Positions 14,679 through 25,033 of a stretch of 34,354 bases of DNA are shown here, piece by piece. Made by a program: the position numbers and the translations under genes. The notes beneath the pieces are model-generated. The model saw nothing but the letters and a program-made list of their open reading frames with translations. It was not told where the DNA came from and ran no database searches. Source of the stretch: Gammaproteobacteria bacterium (GTDB lineage Bacteria; Pseudomonadota; Gammaproteobacteria; Pseudomonadales; Azotimanducaceae); contig JAJFKA010000075.1 of the NCBI GenBank assembly GCA_021773555.1, positions 1 to 34,354 of the forward strand, read 5' to 3'. The stretch's first letter is position 1; each line of letters starts with the position of its first letter.

Positions 14679-16394
14679 ATGTTGATGAGTGTTTCGAGAA
14701 GTCTGTTGGTACTGATTGGCTCGTGCGCGCTGAGCGTCGGGGCTGTAGACCGTGCCTACGCTGCGAGTCCGGAGGCAACCCATGCGAGCAATGGAATGGT
14801 GACTTCCCGATCTGCGCTGGCTTCCGCAGCCGGAATTGAGATCATGCGCGGAGGTGGTAATGCTGTAGATGGTGCGGTCGCCACCGCCTTTGCCCTGGCG
14901 GTTGCTTACCCTTCTGCAGGAAACATCGGCGGTGGTGGATTCGCAGTTGTGCGCCTGCCCGGGGGTAATGTGGTGACTCTCGATCATCGCGAAACGGCGC
15001 CGGCAAGTGCCCACCGGGACATGTACCTTGACCCCGAGGGCAATGTGATCAAGGGGCTCTCGACCCGGTCCCATAAGGCCAGCGGCACGCCCGGGTCAGT
15101 AGACGGGTTGCTCGTGCTGTTGAAGAAATATGGTGTCAAGTCACGACAGGAAGTGATGGCACCTGCCATCCGACTCGCAAAGGAAGGTTTCCCGCTTACC
15201 TATGATCTAGCGCGACAATTTGAGCGCCAGCTTAAAAATATGGCGGCGTATCCGGCGTCGATGGCCAAATTCAGTGATCATGGGAAGCCGTTCAAGGAAG
15301 GTCAGATCTGGGTTCAGCCGGATCTGGCAAAGACCCTCGAGTTAATTTCCAGTAAAGGCCGCGACGGATTCTACAAGGGCGCTGTGGCGAGCATGATTGT
15401 AAATGAAATGAAGCGGGGCGGCGGGGATATCACGCTCTCTGATCTTTCCGGCTATCGATCTGTCTGGCGCAAACCTGTAAAAAGCAGCTACAAGGAATAC
15501 GACATCTGGGGGATGGGTCCACCTTCTTCGGGTGGGGTATTAATCGCCCAGATGCTGAATATGATCGAACCGTTTGATACGGGTCGCATGGGATGGGGCA
15601 GTGCCGAGGTCATTCATCTCATGGTAGAAGCAGAAAGACGTGCTTATGCGGATAGGGCCGAGCATCTGGGAGACCCGGATTATTATGATGTTCCGGTCGA
15701 CATGCTGACCGACAAAGCCTATGCCAGAGCGCGCTTTAGTGACTTTGATCCGCAATCTGCTTCTCGCAGCGATGATATCGGGGCTGGCAACTGGCCTGAG
15801 GAAAGTATGCAGACCACCCATTTTTCAGTGATGGATAAGAGCGGCATGATGGTCGCACTGACCACGACATTGAACAGCAGTTTTGGGAGCAAGATCGTTG
15901 CGCCGGGAACGGGTATTCTGCTCAACAATGAAATGGACGACTTCTCGGTTAAAGAAAACACGCCAAATCAGTTCGATGTGATTGGCAGGGCAGCCAACGC
16001 CATCGAGCCTGGTAAACGAATGCTGAGTTCAATGTCGCCGACCATCGTGACCAGGGATGGAAAGCCGGTGCTGATAACGGGATCGCCCGGTGGCTCAACC
16101 ATCATTACGACGACCTTGCAGGTAATCATTAATGTGATCGACCATGGAATGAATATTGATGACGCGGTTTCGTTACCTCGTTTCCATCACCAGTGGAAGC
16201 CTGATTCAATATATTTTGATCGGTTTGCGCTGAGCGCAGACACGCGCAAGCGACTCAATGAAATGAAACACATTAATATGCAGGATGCTCGTTTCGGACG
16301 TGGAATCGGTGATGCCAACTCGATTATGTTCAAAGACGGTATGATCCACGGCATAAAAGATCCCCGGTATGAAGGAGCGGCGATCGGATTTTGA
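14679..16394 (+). CDS. ggt: Gamma-glutamyltransferase (exported)
   Basis: This 571-residue Ntn-hydrolase cleaves gamma-glutamyl bonds, such as that of glutathione, in the periplasm. A signal peptide runs to about residue 28 (AYA before AS). The large-subunit start includes GGGNAVDGAVATAFALAV, GNIGGGGF and the gamma-glutamyl-binding DHRETAP. Autoprocessing should occur before T379, the first Thr of TTHFSVMD, making the small subunit that continues with LNSSFGSKIVAPGTGILLNNEMDDFS, split here as TTLNSSFGSK and GILLNNEMDDFS. A second Met at codon 3 is an alternative start; neither has a clear ribosome site. It is divergent from the ycaQ-type gene. Confidence 0.93.
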   Translation: MLMSVSRSLLVLIGSCALSVGAVDRAYAASPEATHASNGMVTSRSALASAAGIEIMRGGGNAVDGAVATAFALAVAYPSAGNIGGGGFAVVRLPGGNVVTLDHRETAPASAHRDMYLDPEGNVIKGLSTRSHKASGTPGSVDGLLVLLKKYGVKSRQEVMAPAIRLAKEGFPLTYDLARQFERQLKNMAAYPASMAKFSDHGKPFKEGQIWVQPDLAKTLELISSKGRDGFYKGAVASMIVNEMKRGGGDITLSDLSGYRSVWRKPVKSSYKEYDIWGMGPPSSGGVLIAQMLNMIEPFDTGRMGWGSAEVIHLMVEAERRAYADRAEHLGDPDYYDVPVDMLTDKAYARARFSDFDPQSASRSDDIGAGNWPEESMQTTHFSVMDKSGMMVALTTTLNSSFGSKIVAPGTGILLNNEMDDFSVKENTPNQFDVIGRAANAIEPGKRMLSSMSPTIVTRDGKPVLITGSPGGSTIITTTLQVIINVIDHGMNIDDAVSLPRFHHQWKPDSIYFDRFALSADTRKRLNEMKHINMQDARFGRGIGDANSIMFKDGMIHGIKDPRYEGAAIGF

Positions 16395-16459
16395 AGCCCG
16401 TGTGCCTGTGTAAATCCTTCCTGTAGAGTCACGACGCGCCAGACAGTATCGAAAACTGT

Positions 16460-17248
16460 ATGCCAGACACGCGACAACAAGCAATGCGATTTAGGGTGCT
16501 GCTCATTGATGGGTTTAATCTCGTCCGGCGTATATATGAAGCGCACCCGGATCCAGAACGCGCAATTGATGAGCTGTGTCACAACATCAGCCGCTCCGTT
16601 CAGCGGGCACTGGTGAGTCTTGATCCAACCCACGCCGTTTTTGTTCTGGAAGAACATGATACGACCTGGAGACATCTACTTTACCCGGAATACAAGGCGG
16701 GTCGTTCACCAACCCCCAGAGCACTGCTGGAAGCCCTGCCGGAAGTCTCAGAACAACTCGCCGGACTTGGCCTGCGGACATTTTCGTTACCCAACTACGA
16801 AGCAGATGACGTTATTGCGACACTTGCGACCGGCATCGTTGCTGCAGATGGCGAGGCGATTATTCTGTCCACTGACAAATCCTACCAACAACTGTTTCAG
16901 CAGGGCATTCGCATCGTCAATCACTTTGATCAATCCGAAACCTTCGCTGCTGACTCCATCGCGCGATATGGGTGCCAGATTGAACAACTCTGTGACTACT
17001 GGGCGCTGACAGGCGAGCCTGGCAACAACATCAAGGGTGTCCCTGGTATTGGTAAAAAAACTGCCGCGACCTTGCTAACCCAATACCCGGACCTCCAGTC
17101 TATTCTCAATGCATCCAGCGAAGACGCTCCAGTGCGCAAGGTTCAGGAACACGCAACCCTGGCAAATCGTTGTCGGCAACTGGTCTCGTTAAAGCGGGAT
17201 GTCAGCCTCGGCATCACCCTGAAGTCCTTTCGAATTTCATCCACCTAG
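16460..17248 (+). CDS. xni: Xni-like 5'-3' exonuclease / flap endonuclease
   Basis: This 262-residue protein is a stand-alone 5'-nuclease domain like E. coli Xni (ExoIX, 251 residues). It shows [11 protein letters not shown] near the N-terminus, the helical-arch segment with [10 protein letters not shown], the acidic cluster [23 protein letters not shown], and the helix-hairpin-helix [14 protein letters not shown]. The segment before the last motif reads [10 protein letters not shown] where Pol I-type nucleases have a metal-binding Asp (GDSSDN), as in other Xni proteins, so the third metal site is probably incomplete. The first ATG was used, but a Met at codon 9 ([10 protein letters not shown]) is equally plausible; neither has a clear ribosome site. 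Confidence 0.88.
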   Translation: MPDTRQQAMRFRVLLIDGFNLVRRIYEAHPDPERAIDELCHNISRSVQRALVSLDPTHAVFVLEEHDTTWRHLLYPEYKAGRSPTPRALLEALPEVSEQLAGLGLRTFSLPNYEADDVIATLATGIVAADGEAIILSTDKSYQQLFQQGIRIVNHFDQSETFAADSIARYGCQIEQLCDYWALTGEPGNNIKGVPGIGKKTAATLLTQYPDLQSILNASSEDAPVRKVQEHATLANRCRQLVSLKRDVSLGITLKSFRISST

Positions 17249-17300
17249 CAAGTCCACGCGCGGTATTCAGTGTAGAATGTCTGGTCTTCTGGTTGATCAA

Positions 17301-18686
17301 ATGGAATGGGGTGTGGTTGAACGAATAAAGTGCTTTAAGGCGTATGACCTGCGCGGCAGGATTCCTGATGAACTGAATGAGGACATTGCGTATCGGGTTG
17401 GTCGGGCCTACGCAACCTGGCTCAGTCCAGGCAAGGTAGTTGTTGGCCACGACATTCGGTTGTCCAGTCCATCAATATCTGATGCTCTTGTGGCGGGACT
17501 AATCGATTCAGGTGTGGATGTATTCCACATCGGAGAGTGTGGCACTGAAGAAATTTATTTCGCGACCTCCTACTATGAAATGGACGGCGGCATCGTGGTC
17601 ACTGCGAGCCACAATCCGAAGGACTACAATGGCATGAAATTTGTGCGGGAAGAGTCGATCCCTATCAGTGGTGATTCTGGTCTGGATGAAATACAGCGTC
17701 TCGCTGAAGCCAATGATTTTCCGTCAGTAGCGAATCCTGGCACCCTTACACCCCTTGATCATCGTGCAGCCTACATCGCGAAGTTACTGGAGTATCTGGA
17801 TCTGGCCAGTTTATCCGGGCGCGAAACACGGCTGAAAATTGTTGTCAATGCTGGAAATGGAGGAGCGGGGGATGTCATTGATCGGCTTGAGCCATTCCTG
17901 CCGATCGAATTTATCAAGCTTCATCATGAGGCGGATGGTAACTTTCCTAACGGTGTGCCCAATCCCCTGGTGGTGGAAAATCGTCGCGTCACCATCGAGG
18001 CGATTGCAGCACACAATGCGGATATGGGCATCGCCTGGGATGGAGATTTTGATCGTTGTTTCTTTTTCGACGCCAGTGGACGTTTTATCGAGGGTTACTA
18101 CATAGTCGGCTTGTTAGCGAAAGCCTTTTTAGATCGAAGCAGCGACGAGCGCATCATTCATGATCCAAGACTGACCTGGAATACCATTGATATAGTCAAT
18201 TCTGCCGGGGGTACCGCGGTGCAGAGCAAAACCGGGCATGCATTCATCAAAGAACGTATGCGCCTTGAAAATGCGGTCTACGGTGGTGAGATGAGTGCGC
18301 ATCATTATTTCAGAGACTTCGCCTATTGTGACAGCGGCATGGTGCCCTGGCTGCTTGTCGTCGGGCTCATGGTTGCTACCTCCAAATCACTGGCTGATCT
18401 GGTGGATGAGCGAATGGCGATGTTTCCGGCGAGTGGCGAAATAAACCAGCGAATCGAGGATCCTGGTGCCGTGCTGAGCCGTATCGAGCATCAATTTGAA
18501 TCTGACTGTATTGCCAGTGATCATACCGATGGTCTGAGTATGGAATTTGATCAATGGCGATTCAACCTGCGGATGTCAAATACCGAACCGGTTGTCCGCC
18601 TTAACGTTGAATCCCGCGCAGACGAGAGCCTGATGCAGGATAAAACCGCTGAAATTCTGGCCCTGATGGGCGGAGAGATGGTATGA
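17301..18686 (+). CDS. manB: Phosphomannomutase (CpsG/ManB type)
   Basis: This enzyme interconverts mannose-6-phosphate and mannose-1-phosphate for GDP-mannose and polysaccharide synthesis. With the ATG at 17301 it has 461 residues and follows E. coli CpsG closely from [10 protein letters not shown] onwards. The phosphoserine is S103 in [11 protein letters not shown]. The metal loop is DGDFDR, the sugar-binding loop [12 protein letters not shown], and the phosphate-binding site [13 protein letters not shown]. The start is uncertain: ATG 17277, ATG 17301 and GTG 17313 are all in frame, and the family usually has only about five residues before the CFKAYD motif. Its TGA overlaps the ATG of the hydrolase gene that follows. 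Confidence 0.93.
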   Translation: MEWGVVERIKCFKAYDLRGRIPDELNEDIAYRVGRAYATWLSPGKVVVGHDIRLSSPSISDALVAGLIDSGVDVFHIGECGTEEIYFATSYYEMDGGIVVTASHNPKDYNGMKFVREESIPISGDSGLDEIQRLAEANDFPSVANPGTLTPLDHRAAYIAKLLEYLDLASLSGRETRLKIVVNAGNGGAGDVIDRLEPFLPIEFIKLHHEADGNFPNGVPNPLVVENRRVTIEAIAAHNADMGIAWDGDFDRCFFFDASGRFIEGYYIVGLLAKAFLDRSSDERIIHDPRLTWNTIDIVNSAGGTAVQSKTGHAFIKERMRLENAVYGGEMSAHHYFRDFAYCDSGMVPWLLVVGLMVATSKSLADLVDERMAMFPASGEINQRIEDPGAVLSRIEHQFESDCIASDHTDGLSMEFDQWRFNLRMSNTEPVVRLNVESRADESLMQDKTAEILALMGGEMV

Positions 18687-19573
18687 GCCGGACCCGGGCG
18701 AACGGTATCGAAATTGAATACACGGTCACTGGTGAGCAGGAGGGCATTCCAATCCTGCTGATCCGGGGGCTGGGTACCCAGCTGATCGACTGGCCGACCA
18801 GCTTTATCGATGCGCTGGTTGGTGGAGGATTTCGCGTCGTTTGTATGGATAACCGCGACGTTGGTCTATCCACCAGGTTTGATGAGTACGGGAGACCGGA
18901 CCTTGGGCAGATTGCTCGCGGAGTCTGTGAACCGGCGTATACATTGAACGATATGGCCGCTGACATCGTCGGCTTGATGGACGCCCTCGACATCGCAACG
19001 GCTCACGTATTGGGCATCTCCATGGGCGGGATGATAGTACAGGTATTGGCGGCAAGCCACGGGAACAGACTGCGCAGCATGCTCTCGGTCATGTCGTCAA
19101 GCGGCCGTCCGGGATTACCGGCCGCAACTCCTGCGGCGCAGGCGTCACTTAACGCTGAGCCTGACCCGGCCGGTGGCGTTGCTGCCATCGACTTGCTAAC
19201 TGCCGAAGGTCTGGAGATCTGCGGTAGTCCAGGTTACCCGCAATCCCTGGAACAACGACTCAATATAGCCAGGGCTCGACGGATTCGTAATTACAATCCT
19301 TCTGGTGTTGCGCGGCAAATGGCTGCTGTCGTCGGCTTCGGCGACAGGGTTGCGTTGTTGGGAAAAATTGCCGTGCCATCACTGGTGATTCATGGCGCGG
19401 ATGATCCACTGATTCCGGTTGAGGCAGGTGAGGATACGGCACGATGTATTCCCGGCTGCAAACTTAATGTAATCCCGGGTATGGGCCATAATATTCCAGA
19501 CGGGGTTGTGCCGATCCTTGCCGGACTCGTCATGGAATTTTGTCAATCAATTGAACGCGGCCTGAACAAATGA
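18683..19573 (+). CDS. Alpha/beta hydrolase
   Basis: This 296-residue alpha/beta hydrolase has the nucleophile elbow GISMGG (S113), an acid in HGADDPLIP (D240 or D241) and H269 in GMGHNIPD. The early segment [13 protein letters not shown] resembles the branch that includes methyl esterases of the RdmC type and 3-oxoadipate enol-lactonase-like proteins; the substrate is unknown. Start and stop are both overlapped (ATGA with manB upstream, ATGA with the djlA-like gene downstream), so its translation is tightly tied to both neighbours. Confidence 0.9.
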   Translation: MSRTRANGIEIEYTVTGEQEGIPILLIRGLGTQLIDWPTSFIDALVGGGFRVVCMDNRDVGLSTRFDEYGRPDLGQIARGVCEPAYTLNDMAADIVGLMDALDIATAHVLGISMGGMIVQVLAASHGNRLRSMLSVMSSSGRPGLPAATPAAQASLNAEPDPAGGVAAIDLLTAEGLEICGSPGYPQSLEQRLNIARARRIRNYNPSGVARQMAAVVGFGDRVALLGKIAVPSLVIHGADDPLIPVEAGEDTARCIPGCKLNVIPGMGHNIPDGVVPILAGLVMEFCQSIERGLNK

Positions 19574-20307
19574 GCTGGATGGGAAAAATCCTCGGCGGTG
19601 GTCTGGGTTTTGTTCTTGCTGGTCCGCTGGGGGCAGTGCTTGGCGCCGTGATCGGTCATCATGCGGTGGATTCCGGAGGCGGTTTGAGTCTTCTGGAAAC
19701 CCGACAAAGCGTCTACTTTGTCGCGACTTTCTCAATGCTGGGAAAACTGGCGAAGGCCGATGGATCAGTCACCAGCCATGAGATTGAGGTAATTGATCGA
19801 GTCATGCGCGACAACCTGCGTCTTTCCAGCGAGGCGCGAGAGTTTGCGATCAACATTTTTAATGCTGCCAAGGATTCCGATCAGAAATTTGAAGATTTTG
19901 CCGGGCAGTTTTATACGGAGTTCGGCAGCTCACCTGAAATGTTAGGATCATTGTTGGAGTTGCTGCTGCTGGTTGCTCTTGCCGATGGGGAACTGCATGC
20001 GGCTGAGGAACAGTTAATTTTGGAAGCTGCATCACTGTTTGGCCTGCAGGGTCAGTATCAGCAGATCAAGGCGCGATTCACCGGTCTACCTGACAATATT
20101 GATGGTTTCTATGAAATATTGGGTTCGCGCAATGGCGATTCCCTCGTCGAGGTGAAAAAGAAATATCGGAAACTGGCGATGAAACACCACCCGGATCGAA
20201 TTCAATCGAAGGGTCTGCCGCCTGAATTTGCGGCAGCGGCCGAAGAAAAATTCAAGGAAATCCAGCATGCCTACGATATGGTGGAAAAACATCTGGGTAA
20301 AAAGTAG
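19570..20307 (+). CDS. djlA: DjlA-like membrane-anchored J-domain co-chaperone
   Basis: This 245-residue protein matches DjlA, an inner-membrane DnaK co-chaperone linked in E. coli to control of capsule synthesis through Rcs. Residues 5-30 form a glycine-rich membrane segment (GGGLGFVLAGPLGAVLG). Residues about 45-165 form a TerB-like helical domain with two acidic motifs (AKADGSVTSHE and ALADGELHAAE). The C-terminal J domain carries HPD at 207-209, followed by the DjlA-specific insertion GLPPEFAAAAEEKFKEIQ. It overlaps the hydrolase stop by ATGA. Its association with a phosphomannomutase gene is of interest given the capsule connection known for E. coli. Confidence 0.92.
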   Translation: MSWMGKILGGGLGFVLAGPLGAVLGAVIGHHAVDSGGGLSLLETRQSVYFVATFSMLGKLAKADGSVTSHEIEVIDRVMRDNLRLSSEAREFAINIFNAAKDSDQKFEDFAGQFYTEFGSSPEMLGSLLELLLLVALADGELHAAEEQLILEAASLFGLQGQYQQIKARFTGLPDNIDGFYEILGSRNGDSLVEVKKKYRKLAMKHHPDRIQSKGLPPEFAAAAEEKFKEIQHAYDMVEKHLGKK

Positions 20308-20318
20308 GGGTCGACAGA

Positions 20319-21950
20319 TCAGACCTTTAGCGGGTGTACCTGACCTTCAAATACCGTGGCGAGAATTTCGATATCCTTGATCTTCATGGGATCGATGGTT
20401 AGTGGATCATCGGCCAGTATGGTGAAGTCTGCTTTTTTACCCGCTCTGATACTGCCGGTCTGATCAGCGATACCGAGTACCCAGGCGGCGTTAATCGTTA
20501 CCGCCCGGAGTGCCTGCTCGGCAGTGATGCACTCATTTATACCCATTACGTCACCCATTGCATTGACCCGGTTTACCGCCACCCACATGCTCATCAACGG
20601 TTGGGCGGGCGCCATGGTGAAGTCCGAATGCAGCGTGGTCATAACTCCCTCGCGCATACAACTGCCGATTCTGGCCATGGCTGAGGCGCGCTCGAATCCG
20701 ACCGACTGCCCTGCGTAAATGTGCGAAAGTTCATGCAGGTAATAAATGTTAGCGGACACACTGGCACCGAGCAACGATGCGCGCTGGACCTGTTCGGGCG
20801 TTGAGTAACCGAAGTGTTCCAGGGTAAAGCCGTGATTGAATCTTGGTTTCTCGAACTGCATTTTCTCAAGAATGTCGAGGGCAAGCTCGCACCCCAGATC
20901 CCCTGTCACATGCACGTGAACCTGATATCCCTGGTGCCAGTAGTGACGAATATCCTCTTCCAGTGTTTCGGGTGGTGTTAACCATTCACCGTGATGTCCG
21001 TCGATATAACCCGGGGAACCGAGCTGGGCAAGCTCAGAGAAAAATGCGCCATCTGCGAACAACTTGACGCGTCTGGCGAATCGGCGCCCGGGATGGTTCC
21101 GTGACGGCAGCGCGGAGATAAATTTCTCAGTTTCCTGAAGGGATCGATTGCGTTTCAGCGCGAGACCATTCGCGACCATTTCTATCCGAAAGGGCGTGCT
21201 GGCATCGAACACTTTGGCCTGGGCGTCCAGTTCGATTTCCAGATCGAACATACCCACGGCCAGATCTGCCACTGTGGTATGGCCGCCAAAGTGAACAACC
21301 TCCTTTAACCGTGCGAGGCCAGCCTCAAAACGTTCCGGAGCCAGGAGATAGGGGTTAAGGTGTCTGAACGCAAAACCGAGTCCCGACTCATAAAACCTGC
21401 CCCGATCAAAGTCGATCTGTGGGCGGTTTTGAACGTCCGCGGCATCGATCTTAAGGTAAGCAAGGGCGCCATCATTCATGCATAGCTCATGAAAGGAGCG
21501 ATTCCAGACGATGATAGGGCGTTTTGCGTTGAACTGGTTGATGCGCGCCCGGGTGATCTCGCCATGCCATAAGGTGTGATGCCCCCAGATGATCAGCAGT
21601 TCATCGTCGGTTGAACGGATGAGCTGTTGCAGGCGCAGGTCAAACTCAGCCGCCGTGGTGGAAGCCGGAATTGTCTCCCAGGGTAGCCGCCACGGCATGG
21701 CGGTTATAAAGTGCATGGGTAAAATCACAGCGGCCATAGCCGGGTGCAGGTGCGGGTCGATCAGTCCGGGAACGATCACCGCATCCTTAAATTGGTCATC
21801 AATACGATGCTCGTGGCGGGTCAGCCAGGGGGCGAAGCTCGAAAGGGTGCCAACCTCGATGATTTCCTCACCGCGAACCGCGACGGCTTCTGCACGAGGC
21901 AGTGAGGGATTCATGGTGATAATGCTACGGGCGGGATACACCGTGATCAT
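20319..21950 (-). CDS. YtcJ-like amidohydrolase
   Basis: This 543-residue metal-dependent hydrolase has the amidohydrolase HxH pair at H67 and H69 (GLIDPHLHP). Later metal-site candidates are the His residues in HVHVTGDLG and FTLEHFGYS and the Asp in TLHSDFTMAPA. The C-terminal composite beta domain ends with GSIRAGKKADFTILADDPL. This is the YtcJ/Amidohydro_3 layout, usual for enzymes acting on amides or cyclic amides of unknown identity. There is no signal peptide. The stop lies 11 bases from that of the convergent djlA-like gene. The start is divergent from the T2SS operon. Confidence 0.9.
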   Translation of the reverse strand: MITVYPARSIITMNPSLPRAEAVAVRGEEIIEVGTLSSFAPWLTRHEHRIDDQFKDAVIVPGLIDPHLHPAMAAVILPMHFITAMPWRLPWETIPASTTAAEFDLRLQQLIRSTDDELLIIWGHHTLWHGEITRARINQFNAKRPIIVWNRSFHELCMNDGALAYLKIDAADVQNRPQIDFDRGRFYESGLGFAFRHLNPYLLAPERFEAGLARLKEVVHFGGHTTVADLAVGMFDLEIELDAQAKVFDASTPFRIEMVANGLALKRNRSLQETEKFISALPSRNHPGRRFARRVKLFADGAFFSELAQLGSPGYIDGHHGEWLTPPETLEEDIRHYWHQGYQVHVHVTGDLGCELALDILEKMQFEKPRFNHGFTLEHFGYSTPEQVQRASLLGASVSANIYYLHELSHIYAGQSVGFERASAMARIGSCMREGVMTTLHSDFTMAPAQPLMSMWVAVNRVNAMGDVMGINECITAEQALRAVTINAAWVLGIADQTGSIRAGKKADFTILADDPLTIDPMKIKDIEILATVFEGQVHPLKV

Positions 21951-22132
21951 ACTGATCCTTAACTGTTAACAGGGCTGGCTGATTGTCCTCATATTGCGTG
22001 GCTGAACCGGGTCTGGCAACTCGGACCGGGATTTGATGTCCGGAAGTGGGGCATCATTGAATTTCGTGCACCGAAAACCTTAATAACTGATAGAATAAGT
22101 CGCCGTAACTTACTAATTTTTATGAATCTGCA
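21951..22132. promoter_or_regulatory. Divergent intergenic region upstream of the T2SS operon
   Basis: These 182 bases separate the amidohydrolase start from gspE and must hold the main T2SS promoter. A perfect palindrome CTGTTAACAG lies at 21963-21972, close to the amidohydrolase start. On the plus strand TTGAAT (22057-22062) is followed 18 bases later by TAATAA (22081-22086), a weak sigma70-like pair; TAGAAT at 22091 is another possible -10. None is convincing by itself. There is no clear ribosome site before the gspE GTG. Confidence 0.3.
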
Positions 22133-23821
22133 GTGAACGCCAACCAAAAAATCGAATCAACCCTCATTGGAGAATTTCTGGTCAGTCAGGGTCTGGTCAG
22201 TGCCCAGGACATTGATCAGGCGCTGCGTGTCCAGCAGAAAGTAGGTGGTCGTATCGGACAGTTGCTAATGCGTGCCGGGGCTATTTCTGAGGATGTGCTG
22301 CTTGACTGTCTTTCGACGCAACTGCAGATGCCCATTCTCGGTAAAACTGGTAAGGAGCCATCGCTCAGCGATATTCAGCTGAACGCTGAAACCCATGGTC
22401 TCAACATGGACTGGATGTTTGACCAGCAGGTTGTGGTCTGGGCGGACCAGGACAGGCTCTGTTATACCGCCCAGGATGTCCTGTCTACTTCCATTCTCGA
22501 AGCGCTCAGTGTGATGCTGCCCGATTCGACGCCGGTCGCGCATCTGTCAACTTCACAGAGTCTCGGCAGATTGCTCTCTTATGTGCGCTCCTCGACCCTG
22601 TCCCAGCAGGACGACAACCTGCAGCGGCTGATCGAAATGGCGGAGGACGGCCCAACGGTTGAACTGGTGAACAACATTATGGCCCAGGCGGGTGACCTGA
22701 ATGCCTCGGATGTACATGTGGAACCCGAGCAGGACGCATTCAAGGTGAGATTCAGGGTCGATGGTGTATTGAGAACCCAGCATAACCTGCCGTCTGATCG
22801 ATTTAACGCCCTGGTTTCCCGGGTGAAGCTTATTTCCAACATCGACATTGCGGAACGGCGATTACCGCAGGATGGTCGATTCTCCACCCGCGTTGGCGGC
22901 AAGGATTACGAAATCCGGGTATCGACACTGCCCGGGGTTGACGGCGAGTCACTGGTGATGAGGCTGCTGCCAAAAGAGCGTGAGGAAATGCAACTCGACC
23001 GTCTGGGGATGCGGGTTGATCATATGGATTTGATGAAGCGCTGGATGCGTCAGCCGCACGGTATTGTACTGGTCACCGGACCAACCGGGTCTGGTAAGTC
23101 ATCAACGCTCTATGCGGCCATAGACGATTCCAATGATGGTGTGCGCAAAATTATCACGGTGGAAGATCCCGTGGAGTTCAAGCTGCCCGGTGTAACCCAG
23201 GTTCAGACGCACGCAGAAATTGGGCTGACCTTCGCCAGTGCCCTGCGCTCTATTCTCCGCCAGGACCCGGACGTGGTTATGGTGGGCGAGATCCGTGACC
23301 TTGAAACTGCAGAAATGGCGATCCAGGCATCGCTCACCGGTCACCTTGTGTTATCGACCATGCACACCAATGACGCGGTCAGTGCGTTTGTACGACTGAC
23401 GGACATGGGCATAGAACCCTTTCTTGTGGCAACACCGATTGTTGGCGTGCAGGCCCAGCGGCTGGTGCGCCGGGTATGTCAGGCCTGCTCCATTGCCGAT
23501 GAACAGCCAACCATCAGTGCAGATCTGCGCGACCGCCTCGACGACATGGCGAGTGCCGGGGAAGCGTCTGACTGGCGCTTGCCGCAAGGATGCAGTGTTT
23601 GCAGTCACACGGGTTATAAGGGCCGCCTTGGTATTTATGAACTGATTCCGGTCACGGAACAACTCCAGGAAATGATTCTTGCGGGTAAGTCCCTGGATGA
23701 CATGCGCAGATCGCTTGCGCTAAAAGGAACGCGATTTATGAAAGAAGACGGTTTGTTGAAAGCCCGGGCAGGAATGACGACGATCGATGAAGTTCTTCGC
23801 GTTACCAGCTTTCAGGAATAA
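22133..23821 (+). CDS. gspE: Type II secretion ATPase GspE
   Basis: This is the 562-residue cytoplasmic hexameric ATPase that drives pseudopilus assembly. The N-terminal domain (about 10-130) is the N1E-type module that contacts GspL. The catalytic part shows the Walker A GPTGSGKSS (316-324), an Asp box near 344-348, the Walker B VVMVGEIRD (381-389) and the His box LVLSTMHTNDA. The tetracysteine zinc motif of the GspE family is present (C449, C452, C487, C490). The start is GTG; an upstream ATG (22122) stops after four codons at a TGA that overlaps this GTG. It is the first gene of the operon and is followed by gspF after 3 bases. Confidence 0.96.
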   Translation: MNANQKIESTLIGEFLVSQGLVSAQDIDQALRVQQKVGGRIGQLLMRAGAISEDVLLDCLSTQLQMPILGKTGKEPSLSDIQLNAETHGLNMDWMFDQQVVVWADQDRLCYTAQDVLSTSILEALSVMLPDSTPVAHLSTSQSLGRLLSYVRSSTLSQQDDNLQRLIEMAEDGPTVELVNNIMAQAGDLNASDVHVEPEQDAFKVRFRVDGVLRTQHNLPSDRFNALVSRVKLISNIDIAERRLPQDGRFSTRVGGKDYEIRVSTLPGVDGESLVMRLLPKEREEMQLDRLGMRVDHMDLMKRWMRQPHGIVLVTGPTGSGKSSTLYAAIDDSNDGVRKIITVEDPVEFKLPGVTQVQTHAEIGLTFASALRSILRQDPDVVMVGEIRDLETAEMAIQASLTGHLVLSTMHTNDAVSAFVRLTDMGIEPFLVATPIVGVQAQRLVRRVCQACSIADEQPTISADLRDRLDDMASAGEASDWRLPQGCSVCSHTGYKGRLGIYELIPVTEQLQEMILAGKSLDDMRRSLALKGTRFMKEDGLLKARAGMTTIDEVLRVTSFQE

Positions 23822-23824
23822 GCG

Positions 23825-25030
23825 ATGCCTGAAACGATTCGCTACAACTATCAGGCCATTGGTGCGGCCCAACAGATTCTCAAAGGCAGCGTGGACGCAA
23901 GTTCCGAGAAAGACGCGCTGAGAGTGCTGGAAGGCCGTGGCCTTATCCCGGTCAAAATTGATGCCGGAACCGTTGCCGGAACGGCGTCATCAGGTGGCAA
24001 GATCAAAAAACCGGACCTGATCGTCTGCCTGTTCGAGTTAGTGATCCTGCTGCGTTCCGGAGTATCGATTGTCGATGCAGTGTCGTCGCAGGCGAGGAGC
24101 GCCGCGAGTCCGTCCATCAGGGTCGAGTTTGACAAGGTGACCAGGTCCCTGCAGGCCGGTGAGGCCTTTTCGGAGTCCCTGAGACTGACCAAACTCGATT
24201 TACCCGAGTATCTCTTACAGTTGGCCAAGGCAGGAGAGATGACCGGTAATCTGGCAGAGTCCCTGGAAGGTGGGCTTGAGCAGATGGAATACGAGCAGGC
24301 GATCGGCAACGAACTGAAAAATGCGCTGATCTATCCGGCGATACTGGTCCTCGCTGGTATAGGGGCGATCGGATTGATTTTCTCCGTCGTTGTGCCGAAA
24401 TTCAGCAATCTGCTGAACAATGGCACCGAGCTTCCGTTGCTTGCCTGGGTGGTACTCAGTGCAGGTAAATGGAGCAACGACAACACCACTGTCATGTTGT
24501 TGGGGATGGCTGCGATCACCGGGGTCATAGTCTGGGCATCCCGAAACGATCAGGTCAAAAACTCCTTCATGGAGCAGTGCAGCAGACTACCGTTGTTAGG
24601 AGATTGGCTCACAGAATCCGATACCGCCCGGTGGGCAAAAATGCTGGGTACGTTGCTGAACAATCGGGTTGCGTTAATACCTGCGCTTGAACTTGCCAAT
24701 AAAGGTGTAGAAATCAGGCAGCGAATGCTCAAGCTCGATCAGGTTCGTGACGCGGTCGTCAAGGGTAGTGCTCTATCAGAAGCGCTGCTCGAAAACGGTG
24801 CAGTTTCAGCATCCGCCTACAACCTCGTGCAGGTGGGCGAAAAGTCAGGTCAGCTACCCGCGGTGCTCATCTCTGTTGCCAGGCTCTATGAAGAAAGCAT
24901 GCGCAACCGAATGAAGCGCCTGTTAATCCTTATTGAACCACTTTCGATACTGATCATCGGCATTTTCGTCGGTACCATTATGCTGGGCGTGATTCTTGCC
25001 ATCACCAGTGCAAATGAAATAGGAGTTTGA
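23825..25030 (+). CDS. gspF: Type II secretion inner-membrane platform protein GspF
   Basis: This 401-residue polytopic protein forms the inner-membrane platform that couples GspE to pseudopilin assembly. It has two T2SSF repeats (about 65-190 and 270-395), each with LAKAGEMTGNLAESLE-like and VGEKSGQLPAVL-like helical motifs. Three membrane segments are evident: near 175-195, near 220-238 and near 365-395 (IEPLSILIIGIFVGTIMLGV). Its length is that of the family. It follows gspE by 3 bases and precedes the TTG of gspG by 3 bases. Confidence 0.96.
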   Translation: MPETIRYNYQAIGAAQQILKGSVDASSEKDALRVLEGRGLIPVKIDAGTVAGTASSGGKIKKPDLIVCLFELVILLRSGVSIVDAVSSQARSAASPSIRVEFDKVTRSLQAGEAFSESLRLTKLDLPEYLLQLAKAGEMTGNLAESLEGGLEQMEYEQAIGNELKNALIYPAILVLAGIGAIGLIFSVVVPKFSNLLNNGTELPLLAWVVLSAGKWSNDNTTVMLLGMAAITGVIVWASRNDQVKNSFMEQCSRLPLLGDWLTESDTARWAKMLGTLLNNRVALIPALELANKGVEIRQRMLKLDQVRDAVVKGSALSEALLENGAVSASAYNLVQVGEKSGQLPAVLISVARLYEESMRNRMKRLLILIEPLSILIIGIFVGTIMLGVILAITSANEIGV

Positions 25031-25033
25031 TCG

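Noticed and set aside
13324-14778. Extended N-terminus of the YcaQ-type protein (79 extra residues)
   Set aside because: The extension overlaps the divergent ggt coding region by 100 bases, is not protein-like, and would make the protein much longer than its family.
22122-22136. Four-codon ORF (MNLQ) whose stop overlaps the gspE GTG
   Set aside because: There is no ribosome site, and a frame this short occurs easily by chance; it is only mentioned under gspE.
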